Shown here: piece by piece, positions 34,701 to 45,306 of the stretch
How positions within the stretch are numbered: the first letter of the stretch is position 1
Layout: every line of letters starts with the position of its first letter
DNA from: Purpureocillium takamizusanense
Taxonomy: Eukaryota > Ascomycota > Sordariomycetes > Hypocreales > Ophiocordycipitaceae
DNA: 64,000 bases
Direction of reading: 5' to 3'
Assembly (NCBI RefSeq): GCF_022605165.1
Contig: NC_063069.1
Span: forward strand, 2,604,001 to 2,668,000
The notes under the pieces: model-generated
The model's database searches: none
What the model saw: only the letters and a program-made list of their open reading frames with translations
Told to the model about the DNA's origin: nothing
Made by a program: the position numbers and the translations under genes

Positions 34701-34819
34701 TGTGGGAGCGCCAGAACGGCATGATCCCCGAGAACCCCGTCGGCGAGGAGGAGGTGACGTTTGAGGACGCGCCCGAGGAGGCGCCAGACGAGGCCGAGGC
34801 GCCGACAGAGGCGTCTTGA
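31736..34819 (+). CDS. BUD6: Bud6/AIP3 actin-interacting polarity protein
   Basis: Two exons (31736-31912, 32030-34819) give 988 residues. After a Ser/Pro-rich N-terminus comes the first conserved AIP3 block (about 75-160), with PLSQIEKSVTHLLVATKQLL and the LTQWSRGQATDSQVSDVYVR segment, then a long disordered Ser/Pro region, and the conserved C-terminal AIP3 core from about residue 535 (TLFLQYKSKVKKIVLPEG) with extended coiled coils to the end. Bud6 binds actin monomers and activates formins at the hyphal tip and septum, as a polarisome component. The 117-nt intron has a good donor (GTGAGC), an ACTAAC branch site and CTACAG acceptor, but is a multiple of three without stops, so an unspliced form would add 39 Arg-rich residues. 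The ATG chosen (MQPASAS) follows a long leader; the frame stays open further upstream without a better start. Confidence 0.92.
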   Translation: MQPASASQRSYAQRRSPGADPGPPPNVRPNSPGVAMQPRSSTASSRSGQSSGSRRTTRDVSSPALLLAARFPSGWRRALDLRRRKKHKTNLDLLRILQGSGGSGSGSSSSSVPLSQIEKSVTHLLVATKQLLETLTQWSRGQATDSQVSDVYVRLGYEFNMACRAFTAINVDTSDLGNVPDLLRHILEATLSQEASAESLEKYLPRIRDIIINLLHGLKRKQQRLRQKQQGKDRDGNPLPERTTSVSTVGSGTSGLTNLLEEGLENGYRPDSQRSERPQPPAVNSSPSRRFNAQRDQSRGSLASEQSSLSSTTMQNIPVLPPYPPEDSTMPSASSIGDLGAFPPPPPPPPDSQSSALAALQKGGDLERRASRRYSQYQISKHLGGVNGVPMLPPQTTPIPNRGQKEARESLRAVQSRESVRHSRTISTQSRNAGLDSSPARIPSRVSEEPPTPVAEPSKALPESPAVRSPDDKYAPSATISGPLQEPSSFAPETKRGGDDEPTKKEQIKSEDVPTAPQPPEPKHNESFFQVSPPPTPTKDLTLFLQYKSKVKKIVLPEGRDELSIGRLQLAFIEKFSWNTQQNGADLPEIYIQDPVSGVRHELEDLSDVKDRTVLVLNVEALDEVKRHIDDGMSALTKIVREVKQHVDDQGVTLQRVSDRQRETATELARLAAAPSPTPPVDGSKPVIGAGKKLGAGQLGELRSLRRDLAVMRQTYSTFQTEVENSMSAIRSKAANVKTVAAKAAIPDIEGDAGYSYVTNGRKQLNADSDRLVAKVDDLQDLVEDLRKDVVHRGVRPLPRQLEGVAKDIGCLSKELKRMDEYMTSEKPIWTKIWEKELEDVCQGRDELRLMEDLLVDLRDDLEKANETFTLVEQATKEQMKDNGTGASAGTARQFSKGLNNLGNSLDQNAAKEDVLGEVRALQPNHEDRLEAIERAEKLRQKELEGRRGNALQREIANFVEEGKLKKSGGFEEVERSRKAKDDRIRREVWERQNGMIPENPVGEEEVTFEDAPEEAPDEAEAPTEAS

Positions 34820-35654
34820 ATGAGCAAGCGAAGCGGCAGCACGGGTTCGAATGATTGCCCCCCCCCTTTTTCTTATTTATACTACTAGGCCGTCTCGTCG
34901 ACGGGTCGTTTGACACGCAGTTCGGATGAGAACTCGCCGGCCGGCCGCCCCATTTCTCTCCCTCTCTCCCCGCGGCGCACTGTCAAGGCGACACCCCGAG
35001 AGTACCACATATATATATCATGGATGCATCCGACGAATCTGATAGGTATAACGAGATTGTATCATAAGTAACACTACGCTATGCTACACTACACTACACT
35101 ACGCTACAACATCCGCCGCCCGCCCGGCCCTGTTATACAAAGGGGTTTACTTTTTTTTATAACTTCGACCTTGATTCATCGGTGTTTTTCCCCCCTGTTG
35201 CTTGTGTGGCGAGGATTTTCTGGCTTTCAGCTTTTGGTGCGGTGGCGCTGCCGTGTGTTTGTGTTTTTCGTCTCTGTTGCTTGCTTTTTTTTTTCCCTCG
35301 TCATAGCGGGAGCGGTCCGGTCTCTTGTTACTGCTTGACGTGGGCAAGAATTCAACAAAGATGACTGTTTATATCTGCCGTGCCGCGCCGTGCCGCGCCT
35401 TGTGATGCCTCGCTTTGCCATGCCATGTCATACCATGCCTTCCTTGCCTTGCCTTGCTGTGTCCGTCTGTCCCTTGGTCATGGTGCTCACCACTCAGGGG
35501 GCTTGCTTCCATGCACGCTGGGTGGGAGGGACCTTTTTCTATGTGTCGTTGAAAATATATATATATCTTCTATTTTTCTGGTATTCAACTGTTCCCTTCA
35601 TAGTGGGAGAAGGAGGCAAGACGCCGGCTGCGTGATCTAACTACTTTCACGGCA
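34820..35654. other. Convergent 3' region between BUD6 and ELP1
   Basis: The stop codons of two converging genes flank this T-rich region, which should hold both 3' UTRs. It includes T-runs (35150-35160, 35286-35295), CTACA repeats at 35080-35105 and CCGTG/CCTTG repeats near 35378-35457. No gene is seen. Confidence 0.6.
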
Positions 35655-38600
35655 TCATCCGAGCAGGGCCAGCTTCTTCATGGCCGGCAGCACGGGCGGC
35701 TCCAGCCTCTTGCTCCGGCCGGCCATCCAGTCCTGCAGCACGGCGTCGCCGCCCGTCGCTTTCCACGCGGGCGCCTCCTCGGCGGCGGCCCCCCGGCCCG
35801 CGTCCTGGCCGTCGCTGCCGCTGCCGCCACCGCTCTCCGCCGTCGCCGGGCCTGCAAACACCTCGGCGACGGCGCGGTCGCAGGCCTCCACCACGTCGGC
35901 CATGAGGGCCTCTGCGGCGCGGGCGCGCTCCGCCATGCCCCTACGCACGAGGGCGAAGACGAGGCGCTCGACCTCTGCGCCGGTGGCGGCGACGCGCTCG
36001 ACGAGGCGGCGCACGCTGTTGACGAGGTACTCCTCCTCGTAGACGGTGCCCTTGCGGCCCCGGGCGCGCTTCTTCTCCTCGCGGCGGCGGTTCTTGCTCG
36101 TGGCGCGGCTGACTCCCGTGCCGACCGTGCCCACGCTACCGGCGCCGCCCTTGCCCGTGTAGCGCGTGAACAGGCTGGCGCTGGTGCTGATGCGCGAGCT
36201 CGCCGCCACCGACACGTCGTCGGGTATGTCTGCGCCGCCGGCGCGCTCGCCCTCGTAGAACGCCAGCGGGTCTTCGGCCGCCTTGCGGCGCAGCTCGGCG
36301 ATGCGCGGCACCTGCGCCAGGAGCTGGCCCTTGCAGTCAGCGAGAAACTCGGTCGTGCTGCCGAGCGCCTCGGCGAGCCCCGCATCGACGCTCGTCTCGA
36401 GCAGGTCGGCGCGGGACCTGAGCACCACGAGCCGGATCGCCTCGGCGAAGTGGTAGCCCTTGCAGAGGCACTTGACTGCCGTCTCGAGCGAGGACAGGTA
36501 GTCGGCGTGGATCGTGGCCGCCGCGCTGTAGTCCTTGGCCTCCCACAGCGCATCGGCCAGGCTCGTCGCCAGGTCCGCCATGGCGCCGGCCGACAGGGGT
36601 GGCCGCTGCTGCTGCGCTGTGTAGAGGCACTCCTGCCAGCAGGTGGCGCCCGAGGCACGGTAGCAATTGGTCGCCTTGGTGTAGTTCTGCAGGGACTCGT
36701 ACGCCAGGCCGGCCTCGCGAAAGGCCGACGTGGCCTCGAGGTGTGCGGCGTACAGCTCGGTAAGTGCGTTCAGGCGCGGCTGGTCGTACCGGTAGAGCTT
36801 CAGGGCATCCTGGTATAGAGCGTGCCGCGTGGTGTAGTCGCATAGCTCGTCGAAGCCATCCAAAGCCTGCAGATGCAGGAGTGCCTTGGTCCGCCGCGCG
36901 AGGTGGTCGTCAATCTCGAATTTGCGGCGGAGCTCAGGGAGCGCATGGAGGTTCTGAATGAAGGGGAGGTATTCTCGGGGGTCGCGCTGCGACTGCTGGG
37001 CAACTAGAAGTGCGAGTTCTAGGTTGTACAGGCCAAGGGCGTGTTCGTACACGCGATTGACATCGACGAGGAAGCAGATGTGCTCGACAGCCTTTTCGGC
37101 CACCTTCCCGTCTTCCCGCATCAAGTCGGCCACGAGGGTGAGGCCGTCGTCCAGTGCCGGTGGGGCTTTGCAAACGTGGGCGGTGATGATGTTTTGGAGG
37201 TTGGTAGTTTTGCGAGAAAGGAGGCTCTTGAGCAGAGCGTCGCAAATGGTATTTACTTTCGAGGCAGGCAGCTTCGCGACGCCTGTAGAAGGGTCTGTCT
37301 CTGCTGTGCCACCAAGCGGTCCAGCTCGCGCCCGCTTGGTATCTTGGTACATGGTCTGCGTGACGTCCTCCTCCCTGCTAGAGTGTCAGTGCATGAGCCC
37401 GATCAGAATTCTTGGAGATTGTATACCTGAGAGACGAGAGGAAGAGATCAGTGTACGTCACGTCCTTGAGCTGGTCCAGGAAGAGGCCAACGCTAGCCAA
37501 AAACTGTGTCGGGTGATGGTCGTACAAGATATTCATGTCGACACGCTGGGTGCGGCAGTAGGAGAAGGCCCTGGCGTAGTTCTTTTCGTCGATGAGGCTG
37601 CGTATGCCAGCGACAACCATGGCCCGTGGGAAGATGGTCTCGACGTTGCCTCTCGGCATCTGAAGGACGATGCTCATATTGGTGGGGATGGCCGTTACGA
37701 GGCGGGACCCTCGCTCGACGCTGCGACACCTCTCGTCCCTTTCAGGATCGTCTGCCGGGACTTGAAGAGCTGTGTGGCTGTCAGCGACCTTGACTTCTTA
37801 CAGCACTACTGGATGAACATGCCTTCGACGTCAGATGTCAAATGGACGTATTTGACAAGATGGTTGCTGGTTGTGAAGATGAGATGGCTCGGTGTGATGA
37901 TAAAGGAGGTGCAGCTCTTCGCAAGAAGCCGCGAATTGGCATAGATGTGGCCGCTCCGTGAGAGACCAAAGGCGGTGGCGATGCCCTCGGGCTTGCTCAT
38001 CTCAAACCATGGCAGATGGGTCGGGAATCGAACGGGCAGGAGATCGGAGTCGGGACTAGATAGGTTGTAGAGGTTTCCGGAGAGGTCCTGGCCGTACCCC
38101 TCGATGGACTCGTCGTCCTCGAATGTGGATATAGACACCAACCGTTGCTTGTCTTCCGCAATGCCACCAAATCTGCCACTGGAGCCATCGATTCGGGCTT
38201 GAACAACGCTGTTGCCGTCGGAGAATGAGGTCCGGAAGACATTCCCCGAGACGCACGATATCCTCAGCGGTATGGCGCTGGCGCTTGGCAGAGGCGCCTG
38301 TGTTCTCAATTGGGGTTTGGTAGATCGCCCGTTCTTCATGGGCATATCGTAGACATCCACGCCAAGTCGATGCAGAACCGCAAAGGAGGTGTTCTGGTGG
38401 CCAAAAGCAACATCGACCACGGCAGACTGGCATGCAACGTCGAACAGGGACATGGGCGGCGGCACGTTTGCCGTCCGAAAGGGTGTCAGTTTGACGGTCT
38501 CGCCATCGATGACGGAAACGACGCCGTTGTCGTAAGGGGGTAGACATGACCCGCGCGTAGTGTGGAGGATATACTCGGTCAGGAGGGCTTGGGTGGAGGT

Positions 38601-39748
38601 GGCGACGGCGAAGCGTAGTGCCTTCTCAGGGTGCCATGAAAGCTGTGGGCAACCCGAAGCCAAAGGAATTTCTTGTTTGAGGTACCAGTGGTAGTTGCCC
38701 ATGGTCCAGAACTGAACCAAGCCGTCCAGGGCGACAGCAAGTACCGTCGAGTCCGAGTTCCATTGAAGGCGGATCTTGGAGTGATCAACGACAGAGCCCT
38801 GAGGCGAGCGGAGCGTGAACTGTCCATGGCGCAAGCCGTTTCTCTCAAAGAAGACGACGTCGATACTATCGGAGCGTCGCTGGATACCCGCCATGAGGTT
38901 GCCTGCGGGTCGCCAGCTCAGAGTCCCCTCGAGGCCATCGACAGGCTCGCTCGCGCTGTCCAGCTCGCCCTCGCGGGAATAGACGCGGATGACGCGCCGA
39001 CTGTCCTCTTGAAGCGAGTTTACGGCAACGAAGGCGCCGTCACCACGCCAGCTGATTGTCGTCGAGCTATCCTCATAGCTGCTCGGGAGACCCTCGTCAA
39101 CCTTTTCGGGAATGGTGGGGTCGCGAAGTGCCTTTGCGCCTCTGCCCTGGAACTGCGTCTCCTTCTTTCCCCATCCGACGGATACGTGCTTGGACGCTTT
39201 GAGATCCTCGGTGGTCATGGCCACCTCGACGACGGGGTCGAATGTGCTGCCCATGAAGATGAGGTTGTGGTCCTTGGTGACGATGGCCAGGAGCTCCTCA
39301 TCGGGCGACCAGCGTGCGGCGGCGATGCCGGCGTCGATGGAGCCCATGATCTCGATATGAGCGCCCTCGTCGGAGGAATGGTCCTCTTGAACCGTGACAA
39401 TGTCTCCACCTTGGAAAACAAGACATGTCGTCCCAGAGCCACTCAGATACTGACTGCTCACGATGGTGTCGACGGGCAGGTCAGGATGAGGACTGGGGGC
39501 ATCCCAGGTGGCGACACTCTTGTGCGAGGTGCTGGAGGGTTCGTTCAATCAGTATTTCGATTCGATGCCCAAAGAAAAGGATGAACGCACGTGAGATTCT
39601 TCTCCGACACCCTCACCAGCTCAATGGCTGAGCTGTGCGTCGAGGGCCCGACAGTGCAGAGCACCTCATCCTTCTCAGGGTCCCAGCAGGCCGAGGTGAT
39701 GTCGGCATGGCTCCAGCGGCCGAGGCGGACATTGCGAAGGTTGCGCAT
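35655..39748 (-). CDS. ELP1: Elongator complex subunit 1 (Elp1/Iki3)
   Basis: Four exons (39748-39591, 39531-37823, 37769-37427, 37374-35655) join in frame to 1309 residues, normal for Elp1. The N-terminal half is WD40-like (ACWDPEKDEVLCTVG, AARWSPDEELLAIVTKD, WGKKETQFQGRGAKA, RLQWNSDSTVLAV). Then follow DERCRSVERG, the PRGNLETI-like IVLQMPRGNVETIFPRAMV, the REEDVTQTMY segment and a TPR-type helical C-terminal half. The basic KNRRREEKKRARGRKGTVYEEEYL segment matches the conserved tRNA-binding region. Elp1 scaffolds Elongator, which modifies wobble uridines of tRNA. Intron 2 appears to use a GC donor (AAG|GCATGT...CACAG): this restores the conserved LQVPADDPE stretch and removes an in-frame TAG, whereas no GT donor in the correct phase lies before that stop. 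Introns 1 and 3 are normal; intron 3 is only 52 nt. Confidence 0.93.
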
Positions 39749-41610
39749 CGTGGCCGCTTCTCAGGGAAGAACGCATGCGGAGGCGCCTTTGAGGGTCGTC
39801 GTCGTCGTCGTGTCGATATTTTGTGGTCTTGATTCTTGAAGGATATCAATCATGAAAATGGGTCTTGGCCAACCAGAGCTTGTGCAATGCGCAAGTTGAC
39901 CAAATTTTTGTTCGTTGGGCGCGGATGGACCCCTGCACAAATCCGGCATAGCATATATGCACAGTACACAAGTGGTGGTCTGGTAGTGAATTGGTACCCA
40001 CTTGCTGCGACTTCCGCCAACAGGGATTGCGGGCCGGTTTGGTGCACGCCGACCTGCGCGCCTGCACAACTGCCGCATTACTACAGGCACTTTTATGCAC
40101 GCCTTGGGCCAACAAGCCGTAGATGAACGAGACTTGACCTAGTAAAGATAAGTTTAGTATATAATGACATTCATGTGTAATGTGATGTGATGTGATGACA
40201 GCAGTCGTGGTCGGGGGGCGACGGCGTTTCTGGAAAAGCAATACGAAGTATAGTCGCACAGGGGGCTTGATCAAGGGTTCATGATGGCGACATCGTTTAC
40301 TCTGCTGCCTTTCTGTGTGAACGCCGACAGCGCTCGGATGGCATGGCAACACAAATAACACGACATATGGATGACAGTCGCAGCTCAAAGCAAGGATGTG
40401 CCGCGATCCGAGTTGCTGGGATGCCGGCCTTGCTTGCAGTCTTGGTTACGACGCCCTGCCATCTTATGTTATTAGGCTCCTTTGCCCCAACAAGGTCAAC
40501 AAATCGCACAGACGTCATGCCATATCATGCGCAAGCCCGCCAAAGCGCTGCAGCCAGAATCTTTCTGGATCAGCAAGAACCTGTGTTACCTCCCATGCGT
40601 ATATGCGTCTTGTCAATGCTTCTGCAGCGAGCATCGAGTTGTCCATGCCGGAACGTACCAAGTGCGTAGTACAACAAGCATGTCGTTCGCCACGCGTTGG
40701 TTCTTCTCTCACGGCCGCTTGGCAGACGGGAATACCAGGAACAAGTCATCCCTGCCAAGGCTGTGGGACCGCATGTGGTCCCGCGAGGCTTCCGGGCAGG
40801 GGGGGCCGCCGCGGGGCAGGGGATGGACCCTGTTGCTATGCAGGCGTGAATCGCGACTCCGTCAGGCCCTCGTAGCGTTGCCTCGTCCTCCCAGGCCCAA
40901 ACGGGGAGACGCCGACGGTCTGGATGCGCTTTCGTCTGGTCTGTTCGTCCTTTTCTTGTTCTCTCGCTCTTCTTGGCGATGTCCTGACGCTACGTATGAC
41001 CTCGTGATGTCAAGGAGAAGAGGGAGAGAAAATCAACGAGCTTCGGCTGAACTGGATCCATGGGTAAAGAACAGACAATAAGCCGACGACCACAAGAGCG
41101 AAATCTTCACTGCCAAAAGTGCAAACCCCGGCACAGCTGTACATAGGTAACATGAACGTCGTGATCGAACCTGAACAGGCAATTGGACACAGTTCCACCG
41201 AGCTTGGGCCTCGAGAACAGCCCTGTTGATGATGCCTGTTGTCGGCCAGCTTCCTGCCCCTGGCGGGCGGGCCGATCAGACCAGGCCGGCCCTTGAAGAT
41301 TCACCAACGTCCGCCCCGTTGGCCGCTGGTGGTGGGGGGGCAGGCCTCCGCGATGGTGGAGTCAAACTACTACTGGCAAGGCGGCTCTGCCTCTGCTCCA
41401 ACTCCCTCACCATGCAACTAGTTCCTCTCCAAAATCGGGTGTCTGCATGGCCAGGCGCCCATCCTCCCCAGCTCCAGTTCTTCTTATTAAGAAGGGGTCG
41501 TGGCCTGCCATGGCCTCCTGCGAGAGCTACCATGTCATTCTCGCCGCCGCCGCCGCCGCCGCCGCCGTCGTTGTCGCACAACAATCTGTAGCGCCTCGCC
41601 CGAGCCCTCC
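39749..41610. other. Divergent promoter region, ELP1 / SGNH hydrolase
   Basis: The two flanking genes are transcribed away from each other, so both promoters lie here. A GTC/GTG trinucleotide run (39790-39815) falls in the ELP1 leader, a TGTGA repeat lies at 40178-40198, a TACGAAGTA copy at 40242, and a CCG run (41540-41570) just before the hydrolase start. No gene is supported. Confidence 0.55.
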
Positions 41611-42793
41611 ATGAGAGCGCTGCCCTCTCCCGCCGCGCTCACGGCCGTCGTCGCCTGCTGCCTGGTCGGTTTCCCAGCTGGCGCTGCCGCTGCCGCCGTC
41701 GGCCCTAGCAAGCAAGTCGTCATCGCCGGCCATGTCAACAAAATCGAGAGGAACGCGACGCCCAGCGTCCTCAACCCGTCATCGTCCAAGGACATCGACG
41801 CCGGCGCCCGTCCGGCCATCAAGGCGGGCACCGAGCTGCGCATCCTCTGCGCCGGCGACTCCATCACCCTCGGCACCCTGAGCGACACGGACGGCGGCGA
41901 CGGCAACGGCTACCGCCGCCAGCTGCAGGCGGACCTGTCGAGTGAGTTTGGACCGGACCCCGGCATGAATGAGACAAGGGGGGCTTGCGACATGCCGCGT
42001 GGCTGACATGGTCCCGTGTCTCAGAGGACGACGTCGTCTTTGCTGGTAGCACGACAACACCCGGCGGCACCATGCACGATGGCTATTTTGTGCGTCTCCC
42101 AAGTTCCCCCTGCCTCCATCCCCGTTGACAGAAAAACACGTGTGAAGAGGGATGGGGGAGATGGGGATGTGTTTCCTGGCTGACCTGTCTTGGGGGCGAA
42201 TGACGCAGGCGGCGTGGCCCGGCAAGACCATCCAGTACATATCGGACGAGATCGGCCCATCGCTGAAGCAGCGGCCCAACATGGTCCTCCTGCACGCCGG
42301 GACAAACGACATGAACGAGAACCCCTCGACGTCGACCGAGGGCAACGACCCCGAGGCGGCCGCCCGGCGCCTGGGCGCGCTGGTCGACAAGATCGTCGTC
42401 GCATGCCCCGACGCCGTGGTGCTCGTGGCCATCATCATCGACACGTGTCGCCCAGAGCAGTCGCCGCGCACACGGCAGTTCCAGTCCCTGATCCCGGACG
42501 TCGTGACACGGCCGCGGCTCGAGGCCGGGCACAAGGTGCTCGCCGCCAACATGACCTCGCTGCCCGTCTCGGAGCTGCGAGATTGCATCCACCCGACCAA
42601 CAGGGGCTACCGCCTGCTTGGCGACTTTTGGTACGACGTGATGGCTCAGGTCCCGCGCGACTGGATCCAGGCGCCCGTGGGACCGGACCCGGAGCGCTCA
42701 TCCGACGGCAGGGTTGTCGCTCCCGCCGCGGGCGCAGGCGCGCTCGCAGTTGCGGCAGCTGCCGTGGCCGTGTTGGTGGCGACGTGCGTCTGA
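41611..42793 (+). CDS. Secreted SGNH/GDSL hydrolase, possibly GPI-anchored
   Basis: Three exons (41611-41941, 42025-42089, 42209-42793) give 326 residues. A signal peptide (about 1-29, Ala/Val-rich) leads to a catalytic domain with block I AGDSITLG (nucleophile Ser84), block III HAGTNDMN (Asn of the oxyanion hole) and block V DCIHP (Asp and His of the triad); the intervening AWPGKTIQYISDEIG segment is typical of SGNH esterases acting on polysaccharide acetyl groups or lipids. The last 20 residues are hydrophobic and preceded by a small-residue linker, consistent with a GPI-anchoring signal or C-terminal membrane segment. Introns (donors GTGAGT, GTGCGT; acceptors TCTCAG, GACGCAG) keep the frame. 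The first ATG of exon 1 is directly followed by the signal peptide. The natural substrate is unknown; action at the cell wall is inferred. Confidence 0.87.
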
Positions 42794-45306
42794 CCAGCCA
42801 GCGGGAGTGAGTGCCCTGTCCTGGGGACGTCCCTTTTTTTCTTTCTTTCTTTCTTCTTGTCTCTGTCGAGGAAGAAGTGGCCAACTTGGTCTCGGCAGTC
42901 ACGGCATGGCAAAGCTGGGCGGCTGCATTTTTTCTGCTCGTGCATAATAGTGATTTTCCATTGTGTTTGGCATAGCTGCGGCGCAATGGCATACCTAAGG
43001 TAGGTAGGATACAGGGTCTGGCGTGCATGTATGACTACCTACCTACATACTTATACTGTAGTTAGTACATGTCTGTAAAGCGCGGCTTCGGGAGGGAAGG
43101 GGGTGTGCATGGCATGGGCGGAGAAGAGATGGGACACGGCGTTGGTGTGCAATCTACCTTTGGAACCCCATCATAAGAGACTTGAAACCAAATCTCAACA
43201 TCAGTTCTGGTGTCGATTTATTTGGTGCATGGAGTCATGTTACTATCTTGGTCCTGGACGAGGCCTGGTATACGGGAAAGACAAAAGACCCCAGGGGTCC
43301 GTCCGTCCGGCTTCGTCAAATGCGACCACCAAAACCCGCAGGCTGCCTCCCAGCAACGCCTTCGATAGGCGCAGCACCCAGGTGCCTCTTTACAAGTCGG
43401 GACGAGTCGGGGAAACATTAGTAGCCTTCTCCGACCAGACCAGACGTCCGTCCGGGACGAAGTATTCGTAGTTGTAGGAAAGAATCGGACACGGCCCCTC
43501 CCCCGGCGGCCGCGCCAATTGATACGCAGCAGATCCCGCACGACCTGACGCCACCACAACCCCAAGAAAAGGTGTCAGTTTGAAACATTGAACTTGACGG
43601 TGGCGGTGGCTGCTCTCGGCCGAAAGATGGCCTCGACCTCTTATCACGGAAGTACCTAGCAGTAGTAACGTACTGTAGACGCAAAAGAGCGCCGTCGTTG
43701 CAGCCCGTGCCGCGTCCGGGTGGGCCAGCGCGGGCAGAGTCGGGAGAGATTCTTTCTTCCAACGGGCGCCCGGCGTGCGCACCAAACGGGCTGGTTGGGC
43801 GTTGTTCGCGTCCGCTACTCTTTTAGCAGCGCGCCATTCGGATCATAGGTGCATTACGAACGAACGAGCCGAGGGGCAATAAGGTAGCTAGGATGAGGCA
43901 AAGAAAAATTCTAGGATTAAGAACGTGAGTCAACCCATCAGTTTTGCCACCTGCAACAGTGTGGGCTGTAGCTAAGGACGTTTGACACGATAGGCACTAA
44001 TGCAGCTTGAAAAAAAAAGTTGGCCCTGCATTGGCGGGTGGGATGGCACGCCCGCCGAGCTTTTTGTTTGTTTTTAGTGTATGGACGGACTGGCTGAACT
44101 GTCACTAGGAGGCAACGACCTGGCAGTTGGCCGTGCTCGTGATCGAGCCGTCAGGCCGAGGTGGAAAAAAAGCATGTCACCGGCGCGGAGCGACGATACG
44201 ATGGCGACTGCATAGGAGTAAGCTGCCATGACGAGGATTTTTTTTTCTCCCTCCATTGCGTGATTAGAGCATGAAAGGCCCCGGTATGACTACTGTATGC
44301 GCTGCTGCACACGCAGCATTGGATGCCGACTGTTTAGTGTAGGTAGACAAAACGCAGGTAAACAAAACGCAGGTAATCAACCACTTACACGGGACGATGG
44401 CGGGCAGCTACAATCAGGTCCTCCCACAGCAGGGCTATCATAAGAGTAGCGGTGGGGAGCAAGGGGAGCTTCATCAGCTGTCGCCCCCTCGCCCTATGGC
44501 GTGACCCATCGCCTGTTCAGTGAGAATGGAATGTTCAGCCGTGCACCCAGACGCCTTCTCTCTCACCACGCGGCGACACTCCCACGTCGTATGCTACCCT
44601 GTGACGGCGAGATCTCACGACGATGAGACGCCCGGGATCCCCGATACGAGAAGGGGGACGAGAAGAAGGGAAAAGAGCCTCATGCCGTGATGATGCTGAT
44701 CCTGGTCTCATGGAACCTCGGCCTCGGCCCCCTGGCGCGCGCGGGTGAGGTGGTCCACAGGCGGTTCGTAGGGGCTGAGGTGCTAGCAGTAGTAAGGTAC
44801 CCACTGTAGGCTAACTAAGCGCTGTATAGCGAGCCGCCTCCCGGACCACCCCGGGCCTTTCGTAGCTAGCAGCACCCCCCGGCCATTCTATTTAGCCTCG
44901 TTGGGAGGCGCTTGCGACCCGTGCCGACGACCAACCGACCGATGCCGCGAGCTTCTCTCTTCTCACGTCTCTCGCAGCTCTCCTTGAGCGAACAAACTCA
45001 GTCTCCATCCTTGTGACCGACTGGCTTCAGCATCGACGCTCGCTCTCGTCGCGCCTCCGCCATCTCGCAACCGAGCACGGCTTCACGACATTGTCTCACA
45101 GACGCGTCGACAGGCCAAGCAAGATACATACAGAGGCACCACCACTCACCGCAATCGGGGGGCCATCACACCTCCTCGACCTCCTCCTTCCCCCGCGCCT
45201 TCGCCCCCCCGCCGTCTCGTACTGGCCCCAGCCAGCACCGTGTGATATCGATCCATCGGGCGCTTCACTTCCTCTTCCTCCATTCCCCCATCAATCATAG
45301 CTCATC
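42794..45306. other. Intergenic region downstream of the SGNH hydrolase
   Basis: These 2.5 kb hold the hydrolase 3' UTR (a T/C-rich tract near 42833-42858), a CCTA/GGTA-rich patch at 42990-43070 and the pyrimidine-rich leader of the next gene (44940-45300). Open frames are short and have no recognisable features. I see no gene. Confidence 0.5.

Noticed and set aside
34834..34860. GGGTTCGAAT, resembling a tRNA T-loop
   Set aside because: No matching T-stem, anticodon arm or acceptor stem could be built around it.
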